NCBI GenBank assembly: GCA_905116865.2
Contig: CAJHNH020004891.1
Location: forward strand, 251,001 to 315,000
Source of the DNA: Candidula unifasciata
Taxonomy: Eukaryota; Mollusca; Gastropoda; Stylommatophora; Geomitridae
Length of the DNA: 64,000 bases
Direction: 5' to 3'
Below are positions 10,801 through 19,444 of the stretch, piece after piece; positions within the stretch are counted from its first letter, which is position 1; the number at the start of each line of letters is the position of its first letter. A program made the position numbers and the translations under genes. The notes beneath the pieces are model-generated. The model searched no databases and had not been told where the DNA came from. It saw nothing but the letters and a program-made list of their open reading frames with translations.

Positions 10801-13800
10801 CCCCCTCCCCAAGGTCTCAGGATCCATTCTGGAATGTATGGAGCTGAAACACAGAGAACAAATAAAACAACTGCTAATAAACTACAAACATGCATTAACT
10901 GGTACAGGCCCTGAACAGAGGGGATTTAAATCTGAATCCTTAATGTAAAGCTTCAGGAGAGAACTAAGCAAATTCCAGTGAATCATGAGGTGAAGAAAAG
11001 ATGCTGGCTTAGGACAGGACACATAATGAGAAAACCTGATAACAATATGATTACAATGTCCTTGCAATGGAACCCACATAGCAATAACAACACAAAAGTA
11101 AAGGAGCTTTTCCCCACGCCTTCAGGGATACTGAGCATACAGTGCTAGACCTATATTTTTACACATCAACAGGGGTGGCTGATGTGGTCAGCATCACCGC
11201 CTTTACTTCCCAGAACTGCATCTGGTAGCCACTAACAGCTGCGTCAACCTGGGAGCCAAGGTCATTTTTTTTTTAAAGTCTGGCTCAGCCAGGACCCGAA
11301 GCCACATGGTCAAGGAAAAAAGGCAAACTACAAAACAAATGGCAAAGGGAACTACCGAGAAGTTAAACAGACAGGAAGAACAGGGTTGAGATGCATGTGA
11401 ACTGGTTGAGGCCTCTGCTTCAGCAGGGAATAAAGAGCAGAAGAATAATAATGTTACCAACCTGTCGAAGCTTGGACATGGCGTCAGCAGTAATAAAATC
11501 ACTCCTCATGAAACGAGTGATGAAGCAAATAACTTGAGGCTGGGTCTGTCCAAGTTCCTCTTCCCCCAGAATATATATGCGAAAAATCTGTACCTCCTAG
11601 ATAAATAAAACAAAAAAGCCAATTAAACTTATGCAGTAAATGTACCACACTGAAAACACAGGTTATCATCTGATCACCAAAGTCGAGCACTACTGGGTGT
11701 GGTTGGTAGTTAGATGGGTGACCACTGAGGAACACTATGTGTTGTAGACTTTTGTTTAAAATAGTAATATAAATCTATGTGTGAGTTCCACCAGCCTATG
11801 GGGAAGGAGTGGGGAAGGAGTGGGGGGGGGGGGGGGGCTGACCCACTGTCTTCTAACAAACATGCTGATAGAGGAAACTAATAAGGATTGTTTCCTCTGA
11901 AGTCAGAATGCAAGAAACCAACACTGAAGTCAGAATGCAAGAAACCAACACTGAAGTCAGAATGCAAGAAACCAACACTGAAGTCAGAATGCAAGAAACC
12001 AACACTGAAGTCAGAATGCATCTGCCTGACAGGCAAGAAACCAACACTGGAGTCAGAATGCAAGAAACCAACACTGGAGTCAGAATGCAAGAAACCAACA
12101 CTGGAGTCAGAATGCAAGACACCAACACTGGAGTCAGAAGGCAAGAAACCAACACTGGAGTCAGAATGCAAGACACCAACACTGGAGTCAGAAGGCAAGA
12201 AACCAACACTGGAGTCAGAAGGCAAGAAACCAACACTGGAGTCAGAAGGCAAGAAACCAACACTGGAGTCAGAATACAAGAAACCAACACTGAAGTCAGA
12301 ATGCCAGAAACCAACACTGGAGTCAGAATGCAAGAAACCAACACTGGAGTCAGAATGCAAGAAACCAACACTGGAGTCAGAATGCAAGAAACCAAAACTG
12401 AAGTCAGAATGCATCTGCCTGACAGGCAAGAAACCAACTCTCAAGTCAGAATGAATCTGCCTGACAGACAAGAAACCAACTCTGAAGTCAGAATGCATCT
12501 GCCTGACAGGCAAGAAACCAACTCTGAAGTCAGAATGTATCTGCCTGACAGACAAGAAACCAACTCTGAAGTCAAAATGAATCTGCCTGACAGACAAGAA
12601 ACCAACTCTGAAGTCAGAATGTATCTGCCTGACAGACAAGAAACCAACTCTGAAGTTAAAATGCATCTGCCTGACAGACAAGAAACCAACAATGAAGTTA
12701 AAATGTATCTGCCTGACAGGCAAGAAACCAACAATGAAGTTAAAATGTATCTGCCTGACAGGCAAGAAACCAACACTGAAGTCAGAATGAATCTGCCTGA
12801 CAGGCAAGAAACCAACACTGAAGTCAGAATGAATCTGCCTGACAGACAAGAAACCAACCCTGAAGTCAGAATGCATCTGCCTGACAGACAAGAAACCAAC
12901 TCTGAAGTTAAAATGCATCTGCCTGACAGACAAGAAACCAACTCTGAAGTTAAAATGCATCTGCCTGACAGACAAGAAACCAACTCTGAAGTTAAAATGC
13001 ATCTGCCTGACAGACAAGAAACCAACATTCAAATAATCCAGTCCTGTAAAATAGATGTGTATGCAAAACTCAGGTTCTGGAAGAGGCCAACTTTCAGGCG
13101 TGATTGAACAACCACAACTTTCTGTGAATTTTACAACTGGTGAATGCAAAGAAGCAAGAAAAAGTTGATAAAGACAGAAATAATGAATCATCACCAATAA
13201 CTCATGACCCAAGTCATGAGTTGGGAGCCATGGTAGAGAATTTATTTCTGATCAAAAATTATTCGGTTCAAATTTGCACGATAGTGACTTTTTAAATTTT
13301 TATTTTACAAATGATCGGGGCACCCAGCCTAAAATAGGTACCAGGAAATATCATGGGAGATAAAGGCAGCCAGGATGTTGACCACACAACCTAATAAAAA
13401 CCCCGTTGGTCTATAAAAATATGGTTCTAGTATCATATGCCAATAACATGGGAAGGGTCCAGTCATTGGTTGTAGGGGTCTCACGATGGATCCCTCAGCA
13501 ATCAGAACCCTCCATTCCCTGTGTGGGTTGTGGGGCCCCATTGTGGGGAAAACAAGAATAGACCCACAGCCTGCCTAAAAACATGTCGTAAGAGTCGACT
13601 AAATAGGAGCTTACTTCGAAGGGGGAGTTCATCTGCCTGAGAGGCAATGAATCAACAGTCTGCATGCAGATAAATCAGACTGTAAAACAGATGTGCATGC
13701 AACACTCAGTTTCTGGAGCAGGACTAGAGTCCAGAAGCAGGGAAACAACAAACTTTCCGCCGGAGTTTAAAGCCAGTGAAACAAAGAAGAAGAAGTCCTC

Positions 13801-15728
13801 TATCACTAACTACTATTCTTAGTGAAATGTGTAAGTGCCTGAGTAGTTTTATTCACTCTTTCTACTAATGTATCTGTCAGATCAGGATACTTTTTGTCTT
13901 GCAATTTTATAATTAGTCAGTTATTTGCATATCTTTTTCAGGGCACAGTAAACTAACTCCTAGCATCAGTTGTGGTTGTATTAAAGAATTTTACATTCAG
14001 CAATCTGCCATTGCTCTCTGAACTGTTTATGCTCAGATATCTGTCAATTTCAACCCAAAATGGTCTGCTCCCAAAATGAATTATGAAACTACATTCATAG
14101 TCTATGCACATAGATAAAATTCAAGATCAAGAAGATTATCAAAATTCTCCATTTCATAGCGTAAAGAGCAGAGACTACAACATATTCATTCCACTGAAAG
14201 TTAAGTAGTAAAACAAAGAATAGAGAAGAAGGCTATCCTCCGAATAACGGTCCTAAATTATGGAGGCGGGAAATATACCCTAACAGGGCCTCAGTCACGT
14301 GTCAATTGCACACTTCCGGGGACTATTACGCCACCGTCTAAGTGCAAACTTCCGGCAACCTCCGCGAGTATCCCCCATGCCGCTCACGCAGCGTGGATTG
14401 GGGCTAAACTAGATGGCTAGGACTCACAAGCAAATAAAATAAAGGAAGCAGCAGGAGATGTGGTAGCTGCTGCTCGTGATTCCCAGCCATCTAGTTTAGC
14501 CCCAATCCACACCGCGTAAGTGGCGTGGGGGATACTCTCGGCGGTGGCGGAAGTCGCCGGAAGCGCGTAATTTAAGATGATGGGACTGCACAATTGACAT
14601 ATGACTGAGGCCCTGTTAGGGTATATTTTCCGCCTCCTTAATTTAGGACCGTTATTCAGAGGATAGCCGAGAAGAAAATGTGTATTTAATATTTTAAAAT
14701 GATCACAGCAGCTGGGTCTGAAAATCCAAAAAGAAAAGACAAAGATAATGAGAATAAATCAGGCAAATAGTAGTGTGGTAATGGCACCCCACTCCAAGAC
14801 GTGGAGTCGTACACCTATTTGGGCAGTAATGTAGGTAAAGATGGAGGAACTGATAGAGATATTAAAATAAGAATACAAAAGGCAAGAGGGGCTTTCATAG
14901 CACTAGGGAATTTGTGGAGGTCAAAAGAAATTAAAAGAAATACTAAACTAAAAAATGTTTAATTCTAATGTCAAAACAGTACTATTGTATGGGGCGGAAA
15001 CTGACAACAAAAATATATTCCTGCAGTATAAATGTAAATAAACTTATGAAGAACTAGGAACAATACTTCTTCTTCTTCGCGTTCACCAGCTGTAAACTTT
15101 GGCGGAAAGTTCTGGTTGCTCGTCCACTTCTGGACTGCAGTCTTGCTCCAAAACCTGAGGGTTAGCTGTGCATCCGTTTTACAGATCTAACACATTTGTA
15201 TGCAGACTGCTGTTTACTTGTTTCTCAGGCGGATGCACTCCGACTTTGAAGGAAGCTCCCAATTAGTGGACTCTTACGACATGCTTTTGAGTAGGCATTG
15301 GGTCTATTCTTGTTTTCCCTATAACAGCGCCCCGGAACCCACAGGGGGAAAAACAATACAATAAGTATAAGTTCAATAAGTTTCAATAACAAATCCGAAA
15401 ACCCGTCACTTAACTTGACTATCATAAGCTAGAACCGTACGCACGTAAGAAAGTTTTTATTTTTATTTTATTTATAAATATGAATGTTAAATATCTTAAC
15501 ATGAAAAGCTGATAAACTAGCTCTTACAGATTTAAAATCTATGAACTGTGTCACAAACGAGCCGTCCGAACCGAGGAACTCCAACGTAACAGTGTCTGCA
15601 GAAGTGTTTGCGACAATTTTCTCCACAATTGTTTCTCCGCCTTTGTTTCTAGCATTTACGATAAGTTGGCCAACTATATATGGCATTACTGCCGAGATAA
15701 AATATACACACTGTATAAATGCTGCCAT
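7530..15728 (-). CDS. oaf: out at first (oaf) gene, four coding exons, 262 aa
   Basis: Joining 15728-15528, 11596-11462, 9875-9698 and 7804-7530 gives one frame of 262 codons plus TGA. All three introns have GT..AG ends, with phases 0, 0 and 1. The protein has a hydrophobic N-terminus (signal peptide), LIVNARNKGGE..., VTLEFLGSDGSFVTQFIDFK, EVQIFRIYILGEEELGQTQ, ADAMSKLRQKNP, ISPYVFNICSEA, and a Cys-rich end with YPCGLKYC, YRCGIKTC and CLWDF. This is the order known for the Out at first family (human OAF is about 270 aa). Family members are secreted; the fly gene is tied to development and the nervous system, and the molecular function is poorly defined. AATAAA candidates on the minus strand lie near 6801-6806; the true 3' end is not established. 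Confidence 0.95.
8020..8168 (-). repeat. HHR-R dispersed repeat, copy B (oaf intron 3)
   Basis: Minus strand: TATGTG-CTGATGA-A-GGCT-CTGT-AGCC-GCAAC-ATT-CACGTT. TATGTG and CACGTT can pair over five positions, as stem I of a type I hammerhead would. The GAAA box is GCAA. A LINE segment that begins near 7949 (AAGATCTGAACATCAAGG) resumes near 8570, so this repeat and its neighbours may be inserted in that LINE. Confidence 0.7.
8570..8817 (+). pseudogene. LINE C-terminal tail fragment (family with 39225)
   Basis: Encodes SKKLKYFGHFK...GMVPGKRGRGQPAGRW..., then QDVRDTLGRKVLEAGDLGRN and a stop. The YFGH(F/I)xR...GKRGRGRP pattern is the usual C-terminal tail of LINE reverse transcriptases. The same tail is at 39225-39495. 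Truncated 5'; nonfunctional. Confidence 0.75.
8836..9029 (+). mobile_element. SPIN/URR1-like hAT nonautonomous element
   Basis: Starts CAGCAGTTTCAACCTG and ends in GACGCACTG. Internal blocks GGTCGCGACCCC, GCCGCCTAAGACCATCG and GGAACTGTTTTAAAGGGTC match, from memory, the hAT-Charlie family known as URR1/SPIN. No clear 8-bp duplication survives here. Two more copies lie at 22564 and 55375. Confidence 0.75.
9480..9675 (+). pseudogene. LINE 3' end with (ATG)n tail
   Basis: Encodes GKRRRGRPRKTWFQNLIDWTG, then LRHATMKSITTDCQRRRELI ... stop, followed by a GATGATGATG-rich tail. This is a typical LINE C-terminus plus simple-sequence tail. It lies in oaf intron 3, close to exon 3. Confidence 0.8.
9698..9875 (-). 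CDS. oaf: oaf exon 3
   Basis: 178 nt: acceptor ATTTATAG, then KNPTAIRTPEEERE... and LTINLDKAYMISPYVFNICS, then EAKDGIYGQESDLRAISK, then donor GTAAGT. It enters in phase 0 and leaves in phase 1. The first 23 nt and the adjacent 23 nt of intron are duplicated just upstream (9899-9944), giving a second acceptor at 9921. Confidence 0.93.
9853..9944 (-). repeat. 46-bp tandem duplication across the oaf exon 3 acceptor
   Basis: Copies 9853-9898 and 9899-9944 differ at one base. Each has 23 nt of intron (with TTTCAATTAC...TAG) and 23 nt of exon 3. The gene therefore has two acceptors 46 nt apart, and 46 is not a multiple of three. Confidence 0.97.
9960..10245 (+). mobile_element. SINE-1 copy (oaf intron 2)
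   Basis: Diverged full-length copy. It contains TATTGTGAGGAAAACAGAACAG, AAGTCAGAATGCACCTACC, CAACAGTCTGCATA and GAACTTTCTGCCAAAG, and ends in GAGGAAGAAGG. Confidence 0.7.
10246..11092. other. oaf intron 2 interior, nothing recognised
   Basis: Holds a poly(G) run near 10778-10792. A segment at 10676-10705 (TGGTTTACAGCTAGGCTG...ATATCTGC) recurs near 20311 and, reversed, near 50165. No coding exon is supported. Confidence 0.5.
11093..11310 (-). mobile_element. SINE-C copy, head-truncated (oaf intron 2)
   Basis: Runs from AAAGTAAAGGAGCTTTTCC through GTGGTCAGCATCAC, ACTTCCCAGAACTGCA and GGGAGCCAAGGTCATT to a broken B-box region. It abuts oaf exon 2 within about 150 bp. Confidence 0.8.
11462..11596 (-). 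CDS. oaf: oaf exon 2
   Basis: 45 codons: acceptor TTTATTTATCTAG, then EVQIFRIYILGEEELGQTQPQ and a segment ending in ADAMSKLRQ, then donor GTTGGT. Phase 0 at both ends. The donor departs from consensus after GT but is the only position that keeps frame with exon 3 (KLRQ-KNP, the conserved family junction). Confidence 0.93.
11838..13165 (+). mobile_element. SINE-1 copy split by an internal minisatellite (oaf intron 1)
   Basis: The left part (CTGACCCACTGTC...GATTGTTTCCTCTGAAGTCAG) and right part (CCAGTCCTGTAAAATAGATG...TTACAACTGGTGAATGCAAAG) are the two halves of one SINE-1. The middle segment, single-copy in other SINE-1s, is expanded to about 1.1 kb. A poly(G) run precedes the head. Confidence 0.85.
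11898..13027 (+). repeat. 27-bp / 42-bp minisatellite derived from SINE-1
   Basis: The 42-bp unit is GAAGTCAGAATG-CATCTGCCTGACAGR-CAAGAAACCAAC plus linker. The 27-bp unit is the same minus the 15-bp CATCTGCCTGACAGG block. About 17 short units (11898-12390, with one long unit near 12015) precede about 15 long units. Both lengths are multiples of three, so both strands stay open for hundreds of codons. Those frames are artefacts. Confidence 0.97.
13325..13460 (+). mobile_element. SINE-C body fragment
   Basis: CACCCAGCCTAAAATAGGTACC...GATGTTGACCACA...GGTCTATAAAAATATGG is the 3' half of SINE-C in forward orientation, without the tRNA-like head. Confidence 0.7.
13515..13800 (+). mobile_element. 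SINE-1 copy, full length
   Basis: Good copy: TGTGTGGGTTGTGGGGCCCC, GAAAACAAGAATAGACCCAC, GTCGTAAGAGTCGACTAAAT, CAACAGTCTGCATGCA, CTTTCCGCCGGAGTTT and a GAAGAAGAAG tail. Confidence 0.85.
13801..14222. other. oaf intron 1 interior, nothing recognised
   Basis: AT-rich sequence between a SINE-1 copy and the foldback MITE. I see no repeat family or exon. Confidence 0.5.
14231..14668. mobile_element. foldback MITE with 8-bp target-site duplication
   Basis: 438 bp with nearly full-length inverted arms (about 14231-14430 and 14460-14668) around a short spacer. The ends are GGCTATCCTCCGAATAACGG and its complement. The direct repeat GAGAAGAA flanks it exactly (14223-14230, 14669-14676). An 8-bp duplication fits hAT- or Merlin-type transposition. 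No transposase is encoded. Confidence 0.9.
14790..15010 (+). pseudogene. LINE reverse-transcriptase fragment
   Basis: Encodes TYLGSNVGKDGGTDRDIKIR, then IQKARGAFIALGNLWRSKEI and, after a stop, SNVKTVLLYGAET. (Y)LGS...DGG...DI..RI.KA..AF..L..W and LLYG(A/C)E are thumb-region landmarks of LINE reverse transcriptases. Internal stops show decay. Confidence 0.8.
15063..15351 (-). mobile_element. SINE-1 copy, full length
   Basis: Starts with CTTCTTCTTCTTCGCG (tail complement), then GCGGAAAGTTCTGGTTGC, CTCAGGCGGATGCACTCC and GACTCTTACGACATGC, ending CGCCCCGGAACCCACAGGGGG. It sits about 180 bp from oaf exon 1 in intron 1. Confidence 0.85.
15528..15728 (-). CDS. oaf: oaf exon 1 (signal peptide and N-terminal domain)
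   Basis: 67 codons from ATG at 15728. The hydrophobic stretch FIQCVYFISAVMPYIVG fits a signal peptide, with the mature protein starting near LIVNARNKGGE. The exon ends FIDFKS, followed by a strong donor GTAAGAG. The family-conserved ITLEF..DG..VTQFIDF block is complete. An upstream ATG in AAGATGGC opens an 11-codon uORF that stops before this start. Confidence 0.93.
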
Positions 15729-15860
15729 TTTATATTTAATACAGAATACTTTGTAAATTATAATAAGTTTATAATATTTCTATCCGTCGGCGGCCGTCTT
15801 TTCTGTGTCTGCCATCTTTGTTTATGGTAAAACTTTCGTTTCCGGTGTCAAACTAAAACG
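15729..15860 (-). promoter_or_regulatory. oaf 5' UTR / proximal promoter candidate
   Basis: The minus strand upstream of the oaf start has ACCGGAAACG (ETS-like) and AAAGATGGCAGAC (YY1-like AAGATGGC, common at TATA-less animal promoters), then an A/T-rich leader. The ATG in AAGATGGC opens an 11-codon uORF. Promoter assignment is inferred from motifs and position only. Confidence 0.5.
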
Positions 15861-15879
15861 ATCATCATCATCATCATGA

Positions 15880-16196
15880 ATCCCCTCCTTCTTCTCGTTT
15901 ACCGGCTGTCTCTCCAGCAGAAAATTCTGGTTGTTTGTCCATCTCTGGTTTGTCGTCTTATTCCAGAGCCTGAGTGTTGCGTGCAAATCCCTTTTACAGA
16001 TCTTACTTATTTGTATGCAGACAGTTGGGTCCTTGCCTTTCAGGCAGATGCAATCCGAATTTTAAGGAAGCGCCCCCCCCCCCCACACACACACCTCCCC
16101 AACCACTTAGTCGACTCTTACAATATGCATGTTTGGAGATGCACTAGGTCTCTTCTCGTTTTTCCCTCAATAGGGCCCCGGAACCCAAACGTGAAA
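15880..16196 (-). mobile_element. SINE-1 copy, preceded by (ATC)n
   Basis: A short (ATC)n run at 15860-15878 leads into CTTCTTCTCGTTTACCGGCTG, AAAATTCTGGTTGTTTG and AGTCGACTCTTACAATATGC, ending GGGCCCCGGAACCC. A poly(C) run near 16073 interrupts the body. Confidence 0.8.
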
Positions 16197-16307
16197 ATGC
16201 ACTCGTAATTCTGCTCAGCCTCATGATGTCCAGGCTGACCTCTACTACGGTATAAAGACGTGTGCAAGCGGGATATGAATGATACAGGCATTGAGATGGA
16301 CTCATAG

Positions 16308-16600
16308 GAACAAAATGCCATGGACCGTGTTGTGTGGAAAGGGCATATCAGAAAGGGAATGAGAGTGAAGGAAGAAAAGATTGCAGAAAGGATGAGAGCT
16401 GAGTGTCTGAAAAGAAACGCATTAAACACAATTGTTGACAACAATGAGCCAGAAATTCCATGCTATCATTGTTGAAGACTTTTCTTGACACGGGCGGGTC
16501 TTGCTAGTCACACTCGTCATCGCCATGGGCTGTGAGTCCCACGTCTTCTCATAGCGTAATATAACGCTATCGTCTGGAAAGACGGAAAGGTGCCAATCAA
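16308..16600 (+). pseudogene. LINE tail encoding a C2H2-like finger
   Basis: Open segments read ...RMRAECLKRNALNTIVDN, then EIPCYHC-stop-RLFLTRAGLASHTRHRHG. The C-x2-C...H-x3/4-H arrangement at the extreme C-terminus is common in LINE proteins. The same finger is at 17985-18130 (SNCGRTFLKRAGFVGHTRH) and, reversed, at 27757-27857. Confidence 0.65.
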
Positions 16601-16794
16601 TCATGATGTCCATCCACCCATCCATCCATTTATGAAAAACAAAACAAAAAATCGACCACGGGCAACTTACTTTGAGCAGTATCGGTTATAATTGTGGTCT
16701 GGTTCCAACTATGTTGGCTAATAAATGTTATTTGCACCAAAACTAGTGTCTTGGAACCGTACTCTAGTACATAGTGAGGGTTACACTTATCAGT

Positions 16795-17129
16795 TTCATA
16801 TTTGTGCCAGGGCACGCAGGTGTGCAAGGAAATGAGCAAGCAGATCGGCTTGCAGGTAAAGCTACTGTGGAGGGCGGACGAGCCATGGACCATACTGATT
16901 TTCTGAATACCCCACTCTACGTAAAGTAAGACGTTTGCGAGAACCAAGTGATGATTGTAAATCTGCAACCATGACCAGACTGCAAGAAAAGATCAGAGAG
17001 GCGTGGCCAGACAAGAGTGCTATGCAGGAAGCCAAAGAAGAAAAAGAAATTAACGCAGAAATGGTGTCGTGGGCCGCGCTATACGCTGCTGGATTTACCA
17101 AGGAGGGGATCCGAGAACTTATGGACTGA
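16795..17129 (+). pseudogene. RNase H-like tail of a retrotransposon
   Basis: FVPGHAGVQGNEQADRLAGK is the classic last motif of retrotransposon RNase H (H..GN..AD.LA). After a frameshift it continues MREPSDDCKSATMTRLQEKI...GFTKEGIRELMD stop. The catalytic front of the domain is missing, so it is a dead fragment. Confidence 0.75.
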
Positions 17130-17147
17130 ATTGAGTTGAGCTGATTC

Positions 17148-17515
17148 AAGAACCGACATCACAGCACTTAGGGCATTCCCATAAGCGCTCGGCCCCAGTC
17201 TTCAGCAACCAGTGAAGAGTTCCGATACCAATGGTGTCAGTAGTATTCTGATTTAAACTTCCGTCTTGCCTTTCCTCTGAGCCTTGAGCATCTGCCAGAA
17301 CCTCTCGTCACTCCCCCCCCCCCCCCCCCCCCCTCCCTGCATCAATCTCACCAGACTGGTGATCCATCTGCTCCTCCGAACTGTACACACTCTCCCACAA
17401 GGCATTAACAACGTCTGCCTTATCATGCATCAGTACTCCAACAAGTTGTGCAGAGCCAGCCAGTCTGTCCGCTTATTCATTTCCATACACACCGGCGAAT
17501 TCCGGTGAAAAATTG
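17148..17515 (-). pseudogene. RNase H-bearing retrotransposon 3' end, opposite copy
   Basis: On the minus strand, YGNE-stop-ADRLAGSAQLVGV, then LMHDKADVVNALWE, is related to the plus-strand fragment next to it and closer to 49738-50105. The 3' trailer (CTTCAGCAACCAGTGAAGAG in plus orientation) recurs at 22785. A poly(C) run lies at 17312-17332. Confidence 0.7.
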
Positions 17516-17554
17516 GACTGAATGATTCGATGTGCAGTGAGGATAAACTGTGGA

Positions 17555-17857
17555 CTAACCAACTAACTTATCAACTAACTAACTTACCAACTAACTAACT
17601 TACCAACTAACTAACTTACCAACTAACTAACTTACCAACTAACTAACTTACCAACTAACTAACTTACCAACTAACTAACTTACCAACTAACTAACTTACC
17701 AACTAACTAACTTACCAACTAACTAACTTACCAACTAACTAACTTACCAACTAACTAACTTACCAACTGACTACCTTACCAACTAACTAACTTACCAACT
17801 AACTAACTTACCAACTAACTAACTTACCAACTAACTAACTTACCAACTAACTAACCC
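17555..17857. repeat. 16-bp minisatellite (ACCAACTAACTAACTT)n
   Basis: About 18-19 almost perfect tandem 16-bp units. One unit near 17768 has two substitutions (GACTACC). Confidence 0.98.
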
Positions 17858-17984
17858 AGTGAGTGTTGCTGGGATTGGGGCTGGTGTGCACTAAACAACT
17901 ATGTACAATTGCCATGGATAGTGCTGCACAGATGGGAGACAACAGTAACATAAAAGTGATAAAAATTAACATGAATGCAGATAG

Positions 17985-18170
17985 GTTGAAAGCTGAGCGT
18001 TAACGAAGAAGCACGTTAAATATACGCGATTCCAATAATAGTCCTGAAACTATTCTCTAATTGTGGAAGAACTTTCTTAAAGCGAGCTGGCTTTGTTGGT
18101 CACACTCGACATTGCCACGAGCTGCGATGTTCTGAAGCAAAATATACCTCTATAGTCTTCCGGTAAAAGT
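17985..18170 (+). pseudogene. LINE tail encoding a C2H2-like finger, second copy
   Basis: Encodes KLFSNCGRTFLKRAGFVGHT, then RHCHEL, with trailer ATACCTCTATAGTCTTCCGG. The related trailers at 16555 and 19090 mark the same LINE 3' end. Confidence 0.65.
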
Positions 18171-18418
18171 TGACGCTAGGCGCGGACACTGTGCTTAGTC
18201 GTGGCTAAATCTTAGCTTCTGATAGATGGTGGGCGTTGCAATTTCCTCTATTTGTAACCTGAGAGGATATAGTTGTGTCGCCCGGCTACTGAGTTAAGTT
18301 CATCGCGCGACACTGTGAGCTTGGAATGATTTCATTTGGAATGTTTTTTGACCTTGATCAACGTAGGGTTGTGAGCTAAAGATTTAGAAAATGGCGCGTT
18401 GCGCGTATTTACATAATA

Positions 18419-18686
18419 GGTGGTGTCTTATGTGATTACACTTGATCGCGTGTGCAACTACTGATATGTTTGTAACTGCTCCTTACCTCCATGATGAGCT
18501 GCCCTTATAATGATGGACTGTTTGTGTTAGCGTTTCTTGTGGCTGCCTTATGCTTTTATTGCATGTATATGCTGGTCGACGCGCTGAGACTGCAGTGTGT
18601 GTCTATTTTTCCACAATCTGTGTGTTTTTCGTTGGCACATGAGCGGAGCAACTATAGGGTGTCCCGTTTGCTATGAAGCTGAAACT
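18419..18686 (+). repeat. dispersed repeat shared with 58449-58735
   Basis: GATCGCGTGTGCAACT, ATGGACTGTTTGTGTTAGC, TTTTCGTTGGCACATGAGCG and GTTTGCTATGAAGCTGAAAC recur in order at 58449-58735. Its right part continues after the SINE-F insertion (19081 onward). Class unknown; possibly a LINE 3' UTR. Confidence 0.7.
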
Positions 18687-19067
18687 GAAGTTGTGAAGTT
18701 TAAACAACGGATCAACATCGTGGCGCTCCGTTCTACTTCTAACTCAAGTGTGAGTCCGAAGTAGCTCAGCGCAGTGCACAGGCTCCGTAGCACCGGTGAG
18801 GATTCTGAAATATTTTGGGTAGATTTTTAACTCCAAATGTTGCCCTGGTAGCGCCGTTATGCTAATTTTTTCGATTTACAACCACCAAGAGATTTTTTTT
18901 ACGTGCGCAACAGTACACACGGGCATCCGATCTCACTACCCAAAAACCAGGGGAAATTACTATAAGTCCATGTGATCATTAAAAAAAATCCAGCCTTCAC
19001 CCGGGTCTGAACATTGGACCTCTAGCACTCGAGGGGTACACCATACTTCGAGACCACGCAGCCCATC
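18687..19067 (-). mobile_element. tRNA-derived SINE-F with 13-bp target-site duplication
   Basis: The tRNA-like head is at the right end: minus strand GTCTCGAAGTATGG... with a B-box region around TTCAGACCCGG. TGAAGCTGAAACT flanks it at 18674-18686 and 19068-19080, a perfect 13-bp duplication. A second copy is at 19445-20142. Confidence 0.8.
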
Positions 19068-19154
19068 TGAAGCTGAAACTAAGATCACAAAATACCTCTA
19101 TAGTCTAGAAAGACGAAAGGATGTCACCGAACGAAACAAATAAAATAATAAAAA

Positions 19155-19366
19155 GTTAGTTGCGTATCCTTTACAGTGTGTTGCAGAACCAACCCCGGCA
19201 TTTTTTAGTTATTGTAATTTTTCTAGGCACATTTTTATGTTCAGAAGTTTGCCATTGCTCTAAGCGGCCAGCTCTCATTGCCACCGTCGAAATCAACACA
19301 GAACCTTCTGCTGCCAAATCGTCCGCAGCTGTGATCGAATCTGGCATCCCGGCATTACGGTAATAG
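19155..19366 (-). mobile_element. SINE-B copy
   Basis: Begins TTAGTTGCGTATCCTTTACAG, then GTTTGCCATTGCTC and CACCGTCGAAATCAACAC, ending near ATCGAATCTGGCATCCCGGC, the B-box region in reverse. Confidence 0.8.
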
Positions 19367-19444
19367 TAAATCTGGCAAATGAATGTGTTTCAGTCCGCTT
19401 CAAAAAACCGCTATGTTTCTCCATTTAGTGACTTCAAACTCGAT

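Noticed and set aside
11853..13212. Long frames of 444, 399, 195, 194 and 188 codons with perfect peptide repeats
   Set aside because: They come from the 27/42-bp minisatellite inside a SINE-1; both unit lengths are multiples of three, so both strands stay open by construction.
17555..17857. CRISPR- or telomere-like short repeat
   Set aside because: Contiguous 16-bp units with no spacers and no telomeric motif.
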